The notes under the pieces: model-generated
Told to the model about the DNA's origin: nothing
Seen by the model: only the letters and a program-made list of their open reading frames with translations
The model's database searches: none
Origin: a virus
Length of the DNA stretch: 42,407 nucleotides
Reading direction: 5' to 3' (one strand)
Virus record (IMG/VR): IMGVR_UViG_3300036760_000386
Coordinates: 1-42,407 of that record
Translations under genes and position numbers: made by a program
Shown: positions 37,099-42,407 of the stretch, in pieces
Layout: every line of letters starts with the position of its first letter
Numbering within the stretch: the first letter of the stretch is position 1

Positions 37099-38997
37099 AT
37101 GACACAGCAATGATATATCTTGTGAGCGGGTACGACCACAGGCACGAGTACGGCGTATGTTCTGGACGCAAATTCATGGCAATTAAAAGACAAGCGTGCG
37201 GTGTTAGTGGAGGTAAACGTAGCGAGTGGTAGTTCACCAACAATAGATATTGAGTGAACAGGAGCGTTTCCTCTGTACAAGCCAGATGGGACGGCTATTG
37301 CAACAAACGAGCTGTTACCAAGTGGGCAATATATCATCCTCTATGATGCAGATAATAGTAGGTATGTTGTTATCAATCCACAGGGCGTGCCGAGTGGCAT
37401 AATACCGCTCACAAGAGCGGGTGCGTTGGCGTTGATAGCAGGTAGCACGGTCGTAGCTGGTCAGATATATCAGATAACTGATAGGAGGAACTGCGTACTC
37501 ACTGGATCATCTACCAAGAGTTTTGGCATGGAATGATTTATGACAATCAATGCTTCAGAGTTCAGTAATGTAGCAGAGGAGACGCTTGATCTAAAATACG
37601 ATATTGTCGGTGATGAGGTACAATCATACAAAGATATACTTGGGAACAGACTTAACCATACACTAGCGTATTGATCGCTTACTGCGTTTTTGACGAGCGT
37701 AAAATATGGGTTGTCTACGGTCACGGATAACACATACGAGTATGGCACGTTTTCTATCACGACAAGCGGTGTAGTGAGTAGGAACACGTTCAGATCGGAG
37801 ATGGTGCTTGCGAATACCGTATCACTGACAGATTGTTTTTGGGATTGTACAATAACGCAAACGAATATAACCGGTACGAGTTTGCTACAGAATTGTACGG
37901 TCGATAAACCTGATCTATCGGTGGGAGCGATAACACTAGCGAGCGAGAGCCACAATGACAAGAGATGTAATCAAGGGTTCTCTAATTTTGAAAAAACATT
38001 TTCGGTCACATGAAGCACAGGCATAAATATGTCGGGCTATGAGTTGTACGGTGTAATGATTTTGACAACGAGTAACACGATTGAGACTATCACGAGTATA
38101 TCCAATCTCCAGACTAACCATCCAGTGAATTTTGTGTGCAGGACGAACGGAAAAGATATAAGGTTTGATTGTGCGGATCAAGAGGACTATGCTACGACCA
38201 ACGATATAGTATCCAAGAGTTTGGTTGAATATATCAAATGAAGCATTGTATGTGAAGATATTATCACCATAAAAAGAGACACAACAGAGGACAAGAACTA
38301 TGTATTGAAGATAGTGAATAATGATTACGACCGGATAACTCAAAGAAAGATAGAGCGGTATGATGATTTTGAGAATGTACAATTCTTTACTCCGCCTGCC
38401 GCATGGACAGTATCGAGTTCATGAGGTGGGGGAACGGAAGCAACTCTTGTCCCAGCAGATTATGGGATGATAAATCAAAGAACAGGTAATAGCATCAATT
38501 CATATACTGTAATGGCTAAAGGTTGATTTTGAATAGTATCAGGAAGTAAAGGAAAAATGTGATTTAATTTTAGATTTAGACCAGCATTTTCTCTTTCAAC
38601 TGCAACAGATGCACGAGATCGCTTTTTTGGTATTGCCACAGAGAATACAGGGGTAGAACCAAGTTCTTGACTGTATTTCAGATACGTTTTCAGTCTTAAT
38701 GGGAATTTCTGGGTCGCAGTATCCGCAAATATTACAAGAACAGCCACCGTTACGGCAGTAGCGGTAGTTATTAACCAATTCTACAAATTCAGGATCGTAG
38801 TAAATAGATCATGGACTGTTGTTAGATATTATATTGATGGTGTTTTGGTTGCGACACATACAACGAATATACCATCTGCTGCGATCAATTTGGGACCTCT
38901 TTCTTCCATTAGGAAGACGGTATCTACAGTGCCATGAGCTTGAATGACACAAATTGACTGAATAGGATTACAATTCTATAATAACGCAGGCAGATAA
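37099..38997 (+). CDS. Fibre or receptor-binding protein with lectin-like end
   Basis: This 632-residue protein has about 13 UGA-glycines; the standard code gives only fragments. It begins MTQQGYILGAGTTTGTSTAY, like the previous gene. A beta-helix-like middle follows (NTFRSEMVLANTVSLTDCFW, then QNCTVDKPDLSVGAI). The C-terminal 180 residues (FGIATENTGVEPSSGLYFRY, then KFRIVVNRSWTVVRYYIDGV) look like a concanavalin-type jelly roll, typical of sugar-binding tips. It is a strong candidate for host recognition. Confidence 0.75.
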
Positions 38998-39021
38998 TTT
39001 TACACTATAAGTACAATCATA

Positions 39022-39960
39022 ATGACAGTATCATCTTTCGAGATAGTAGCACGAGACAAAATATGGACTATAGATCACGAAGTCCCGTTCGAGGATTATG
39101 ATGGACTTTCTGAATCGGAACTGGTAGAGTTCGGGTTTACCGAAGTTTGACCGTATGTTGTCACGCAGTTCGCAGACGACACCACCGCAGGTACAGCTAC
39201 TGCGTACACACTAGCCATCACCGATCCAGCGTTCACAGAGCTTGTGGATGGGATGACGTTTACGGAGACAATCCATTTTACATGTGGTGAGACACCAACG
39301 CTCGATATAGAAAGCACAGGCGTGAAAAATCTTGTGAAGCAAACTGGTGAAACTCTTATTTCTGGTGAGTTGGTAGCGGATAGGGTGTATCAATGGAGTT
39401 ACAACGAGACGGATGATGTGTTTGTGGTGCAGAATGTGAGTGAGATACCGTTCAACGATCTGTTGGATAGGATTACTGCGGAGACCGAGATGGCTGTTGC
39501 TGGGATCACGTTGAGTTCGCAGTATGCTGATGTTGGGAACATAGGGAACGGTGAGGATGATCTGATGACGTATAGTCTACCAGCTGGCAAGCTTGCTACT
39601 GATGGTAGCTATCTTGAGATGACGGGGTTTGGTACGTTTGCGAGTAACGGAGAGACGAAGAGACTACAGGTATATTTTGGTGCGATGGTGTTGTATGATA
39701 GCGATATACAGGCACAGGTTGGCGGTAATCGGGAGTTCAAGGCTACCATCATAAGGACAGGTGCTACCACCCAGCGTGCTATCTGTACGTTCAACACAGA
39801 CGCAAACCTGTTCACTTCAGGCGACACAAAATACACTACTCCAGCGGAGACGTTGAGTGGAGCGGTAACGATCAAAGCTACTGCTGCGTGTGTTGGGGCA
39901 GGTACTGCTACCAATAACGATATAGTACAGAAAGGTTTAACCATTAAATACTACGCATAA
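39022..39960 (+). CDS. Structural protein of fibre cluster
   Basis: This 312-residue protein has one UGA-glycine (EFGFTEVGPYVVTQF). It is beta-rich, with YTLAITDPAFTELVDGMTFT, YQWSYNETDDVFVVQNVSEI and a C-terminal domain (YLEMTGFGTFASNGETKRLQ, then VYFGAMVLYDSDIQ) that resembles trimeric fibre heads. The gene order places it with receptor-binding proteins. No exact family is recognised. Confidence 0.65.
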
Positions 39961-39961
39961 C

Positions 39962-40282
39962 ATGACAACTAACAGAAATTTAACAGAATTGGCGAACAGT
40001 CTAGCGAGCCTACCCGCAGATGGTAGACCAGTAAAAAAGACTAGTGCTACAAAAGTTGCGAAGATAGAGATCGATTACGGGACGATCACTTTTAACAATT
40101 CCAAGAACTATAACGTCAATTTCTCGTTCCAGTTTACGAGAGTACCGTTGATTACGCTTACATTCAACGACTCGGGAGGAGTACCAGCGTACAAGGCGTT
40201 ACCTACAACCAACGGGGTGCAAGTGAAGATGCAGAGTAACTGGACGGGTGCTATCGATTGGGTAGCGGCAGAGAGACCATAG
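39962..40282 (+). CDS. H-type lectin-like protein
   Basis: This 106-residue protein has no UGA. The C-terminal 70 residues (DYGTITFNNSKNYNVNFSFQ, then FTRVPLITLTFNDSGGVPAY) follow the H-type lectin pattern (a strand, then P-x-I/V-x-L-T), a small trimeric sugar-binding fold found at phage fibre tips. It is 1 bp after the previous gene and probably part of the adhesion complex. Confidence 0.65.
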   Translation: MTTNRNLTELANSLASLPADGRPVKKTSATKVAKIEIDYGTITFNNSKNYNVNFSFQFTRVPLITLTFNDSGGVPAYKALPTTNGVQVKMQSNWTGAIDWVAAERP

Positions 40283-40307
40283 TTTTAGAGCGTAATAATT
40301 AACCAAC

Positions 40308-40520
40308 ATGAGCGAACTATCATTCACTATCGAGAGTATTGAAGAGCAGGACTATAATGGGGACACTATCACCAACAAGATGGTACGTCCATCTTTCGAT
40401 AGTGTGGAATATACCGCTTTCGGGTCATCGTTCCCGACATCCACAAGCGATGCGGACTGTAAGACATCGGTCAAGACAGCGATGACATCGAAAGGGATCA
40501 CTTGGGACACAGAGATTTAG
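40308..40520 (+). CDS. Small hypothetical protein
   Basis: This 70-residue protein has no UGA. It is acidic with a beta-rich N-terminus (LSFTIESIEEQDYNGDTITN) and a C-terminal helix (CKTSVKTAMTSKGITWD). It sits between the lectin-like gene and the holin. I recognise no family; a fibre accessory or assembly protein is possible. Confidence 0.55.
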   Translation: MSELSFTIESIEEQDYNGDTITNKMVRPSFDSVEYTAFGSSFPTSTSDADCKTSVKTAMTSKGITWDTEI

Positions 40521-40537
40521 TATGTACGAAATAACAG

Positions 40538-41038
40538 ATGGATCAGTTGCTGGCACTAGCTAAGACACTGCACTATCAGGTGTTTATGGTGTTTGGGATA
40601 CTGGGGTTCGAGTTCTTGGGTGAGACGTTACCACTCACTATTTTTGGGTTTTGGGTACTATTTTGTGTGATGGATATATGTCTCGGTTGGAGTGTTGCCA
40701 TCAAAGCGAACAAAAACACCAGTCGTGATCTCAAAGCATGATTGGTGAAGAAATGTTTAGAGCTGTTACGGGTGGGGTTATTGACGTGTTTATTGGCGCA
40801 CGTCAATTATATGGTACAGAACGAATATGTTTCTTTGTTGATTGGTATCTGTACTCTCGGATTACCTGTACTTTTTTTGTTATCTGAACTACAGAGCAAC
40901 GTAGAGAATTTACTGATCTTGACTGGTTATAGGAATGGTGCGTTGGTTAAAGTCTCAAAGATTATAGGGTTGGCGAATAAGTTTATCGAGCAGAAGATTA
41001 AAGAGAAATCTGATAGGGTGACGAAGACAGAGAAGTAG
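40538..41038 (+). CDS. Holin
   Basis: This 166-residue protein has one UGA-glycine (RDLKAGLVKKCLELL). Three or four transmembrane helices are clear: residues about 10-50 (FMVFGILGFEFLG; LTIFGFWVLFCVMDICLGW), 72-88 (LLRVGLLTCLLAHVNYM) and 96-115 (YVSLLIGICTLGLPVLFLLS). The C-terminus is basic and coiled (KFIEQKIKEKSDRVTK). Topology and the lytic gene two steps downstream fit a phage holin, similar to holin_4/toxin-secretion types, which opens the membrane for the lysin. Confidence 0.8.
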
Positions 41039-41061
41039 TTTTACTGCATGACCTGTATGGT

Positions 41062-41433
41062 ATGAGTAAGAAGGGGATGAGGTTTTATGACAACCATCAT
41101 TGCGTGCCAAGTTCAAAATGAGGTACTAACAATCCCGACAACCTCTTATCTATGAATAGGAGCATCCATGAAGCACTCCATAAATTATTCAGCAACGATC
41201 TACCACATGAGCAACTACTGCGTATGATCGAACTCAACATCTCGGTATTCAAGAACCCGTTTATCCACGAATTGTTGAAGGTATTGAATTGGGAGGAGGA
41301 AGATATATATCTCCCGCATGTGAGAGACGATAGGGGGAGACTGGAGACTACGTATGAATACAGCAAGAAGAGATATAGACACCACAAACACAAGAAGAGA
41401 CACAGAGACGAGCTTTTAGATGATAATCTATAA
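41062..41433 (+). CDS. HNH-type endonuclease-like protein
   Basis: From ATG 41062 this gives 123 residues; one UGA-glycine lies in the motif (HHCVPSSKGGTNNPDNLL). The HH-x(2)-P-x-S-x-GG-x(4)-DNL block, followed by HEALHKLFSNDLPHEQLLRM, is an HNH-like pattern with the HH pair as the first histidines. The C-terminus is very basic (KKRYRHHKHKKRHRDELL). A standard-code start at 41152 would lose the motif. It may be a small nuclease inserted in the lysis cluster. Activity is uncertain. Confidence 0.7.
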
Positions 41434-41435
41434 CG

Positions 41436-41924
41436 ATGACAGAGCCAAAAAGACAAAACGAGCTATCGCTCCTCAACCCATCTACAGAGATAAAGATGAA
41501 AGCTTTCAAGCGGTTTTGTCGTGAGCAAGGGATGATGATCCAGGAGTTTGAGACGATGCGTACGTTAGAGAGACAGAAATACCTGTATTCTGTTGGTCGT
41601 ACGATACGCACAGACGAGCGTCCAATAACTTGGACGATGCAAAGCAAGCATCTTGATGGTAAAGCTACAGATCGGGTTTTTCTTGTCGATGGAGACCCGA
41701 AAAAACCATCATGGCAGTGAGATTGGTGAAAGTTTGTGAGGTTCTCTAAGTATTTTGGGTTGGATAGTCTCGCACCTACGGAGCAGTGCCATCTTCAAGA
41801 TAACGGGAAGACGTTGAGGGAGACGATGGAAGCGAACGGTAGTTTTTGGAACATCACGAAATCAGCGGACGAGAGGAGGTTTTTGAGGAGGGCGAACGAT
41901 ATAATCCGTTGATTAATAAAGTAG
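41436..41924 (+). CDS. VanY-like M15 peptidase (second endolysin)
   Basis: This 162-residue protein has three UGA-glycines (SWQGDWGKFVRF; IIRGLIK). The M15 signature is visible: RTLERQKYLYSVGRTIRTDE, then ITWTMQSKHLDGKATDRVFL with S-x-H-x(6)-D as the zinc site, and GLDSLAPTEQCHLQD with the E-x2-H motif near the end. It is a D,D- or L,D-carboxypeptidase/endopeptidase that cuts peptidoglycan stems. With the holin it forms a lysis cassette, while a different lysin is at 12.7-13.9 kb. A terminator follows. Confidence 0.85.
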
Positions 41925-41962
41925 ATTACTTATTATTGCATTGGTAGCTTAGCGGCGTAATT

Positions 41963-41994
41963 GAGGCAGAATGTAAAGGATTTTGCCTCTTTTA
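41963..41994 (+). terminator. Terminator of the late operon
   Basis: GAGGCAGAAT (41963-41972) pairs with ATTTTGCCTC (41980-41989; one G-U pair) around a 7-nt loop, followed by TTTT. It lies 39 bp after the last long rightward gene. Confidence 0.75.
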
Positions 41995-42012
41995 GGGATT
42001 TATTGGATTAGG

Positions 42013-42087
42013 ATGGTACTCAACTGGTATGGTCGAATATGGATAGCTCTGTTGATATGTATCTTTTTTGTATGGAGTAGACAGTAA
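42013..42087 (+). CDS. Tiny membrane peptide 1
   Basis: This 24-residue ORF (MVLNWYGRIWIALLICIFFV, then WSRQ) is one likely transmembrane helix with a basic end. AGG lies next to the ATG. A second small hydrophobic ORF follows. Both could be chance in AT-rich DNA. Confidence 0.3.
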   Translation: MVLNWYGRIWIALLICIFFVWSRQ

Positions 42088-42095
42088 TTTTTCTC

Positions 42096-42173
42096 ATGTT
42101 ATCAAAAGAGACAATCGATAACATGTTCATGTTAATTGTCATAGTGTTTGTATGAGTAAAAACACAAAGTTAG
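42096..42173 (+). CDS. Tiny membrane peptide 2
   Basis: This 25-residue ORF (ETIDNMFMLIVIVFVGVKTQ) has one membrane-like stretch and one UGA-glycine. It starts 8 bp after peptide 1. The pair resembles small holin/antiholin or toxin-like peptides by size only. Confidence 0.3.
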
Positions 42174-42251
42174 AGATTATGATAGCCCCTATATATGAGC
42201 CTCCTAATTGTGTATAGCAATCACACTATACCAAAAAAAACAAAAATGCAA

Positions 42252-42286
42252 CCAAAAAAAAAGCGGTAGAGGGGTTACCTCACCGC
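42252..42286 (-). terminator. Leftward terminator at the repeat array
   Basis: GCGGT-a-GAGG (42263-42272) pairs with CCTC-ACCGC (42278-42286); on the minus strand nine T follow. It would stop leftward transcripts that leave the gene at 97-411 and cross the repeat array, which supports joining of the two contig ends. Confidence 0.75.
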
Positions 42287-42407
42287 AGTTTACCATATTA
42301 AACAATCTAACTTGGTGTGATCATGCAGTGTAACTGCACCGCAGTTTACCATATTAAACAATCTAACTTGGTGTGATCATGCAGTGTAACTGCACCGCAG
42401 TTTACCA
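42281..42407. repeat. 56-bp tandem repeat, right end
   Basis: Two full copies and a 15-bp partial copy of the unit described at 1-126. The first bases of the array form one arm of the leftward terminator. If the ends overlap by 85 bp the array has three units, if by 29 bp four; the real number may be larger because such arrays break short-read assemblies. Confidence 0.9.

Larger units (their letters stand above)
41995..42251. other. Right intergenic region
   Basis: No long gene is seen between the late terminator and the leftward terminator at 42252-42286. It holds two very short hydrophobic ORFs (annotated separately), an AACATG/CATGTT hairpin near 42118-42131, and A-rich DNA. The 56-bp repeat begins at 42281. 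Confidence 0.5.

Noticed and set aside
41925-42100. Possible tRNA (GGTAGCTTAGCGG string)
   Set aside because: No T-arm, no cloverleaf, and the same bases form the late terminator.
1-42407. UGA as tryptophan (table 4)
   Set aside because: Trp would break conserved glycines in Walker A, YopX, endonuclease and methylase motifs; normal Trp positions use TGG.
1-42407. Diversity-generating retroelement or integrase
   Set aside because: No reverse transcriptase, no template/variable repeat pair and no recombinase motif were found in the translated genes.

Overview
The window looks like an essentially complete genome of a tailed phage (siphovirus-like, about 42 kb, HK97-type head) of a CPR bacterium that reads UGA as glycine (translation table 25, Absconditabacteria/SR1 or Gracilibacteria). 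In the standard code almost every long gene is cut by TGA. Read as glycine, the pieces join in one frame and restore known motifs: terminase Walker A GGAGAGKS, YopX DRHGIDIYEGD, endonuclease YGGRGI, methylase FTGGFAVG. TAA and TAG are the only stops. UGA-glycine occurs in early, lysis and structural genes alike, so this is the host code, not late-only recoding. All CDS coordinates below use TGA = Gly and include the stop codon.

Layout. Positions 1-126 and 42281-42407 hold a 56-bp tandem repeat, so the contig ends lie inside one array. Positions 97-3039 carry ten small minus-strand genes, including a cluster of four related 65-71 aa proteins. Positions 3040-3759 are non-coding, with a possible leader pseudoknot for the leftward operon and a candidate rightward small RNA. 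Positions 3760-9502 are rightward early genes: a DUF6291-like replication protein, an AP2/HNH-like endonuclease, NinG, an annealing/ssDNA-binding-like protein, Gp157 and a small HTH-like protein. Positions 9559-9975 hold a large, hairpin-rich RNA. Positions 9975-16200 are accessory and lysis genes: YopX, small membrane proteins, a Gly-Tyr peptide, two repeat proteins sharing a C-terminal motif, an amidase endolysin, a ParB-like protein and a D12-class DNA methylase. Positions 16202-24739 are packaging and head genes (TerS-like, TerL, portal, protease-scaffold fusion, capsid, connectors). Positions 24767-40520 are tail genes (tube, 1050-aa tape measure, Dit-like, hub-like, several fibre or receptor-binding candidates). 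Positions 40538-41924 are holin, HNH protein and a VanY-like M15 peptidase, followed by a terminator.

A recurring promoter-like module (TTGCAA or TTGCTT, 15-16 bp, TATACT-like) precedes many blocks. No integrase, DNA polymerase, replicative helicase, tRNA or CRISPR was seen, so replication probably depends on the host; a lytic life cycle is an inference. Functions rest on motif recognition by eye; no database search was run.
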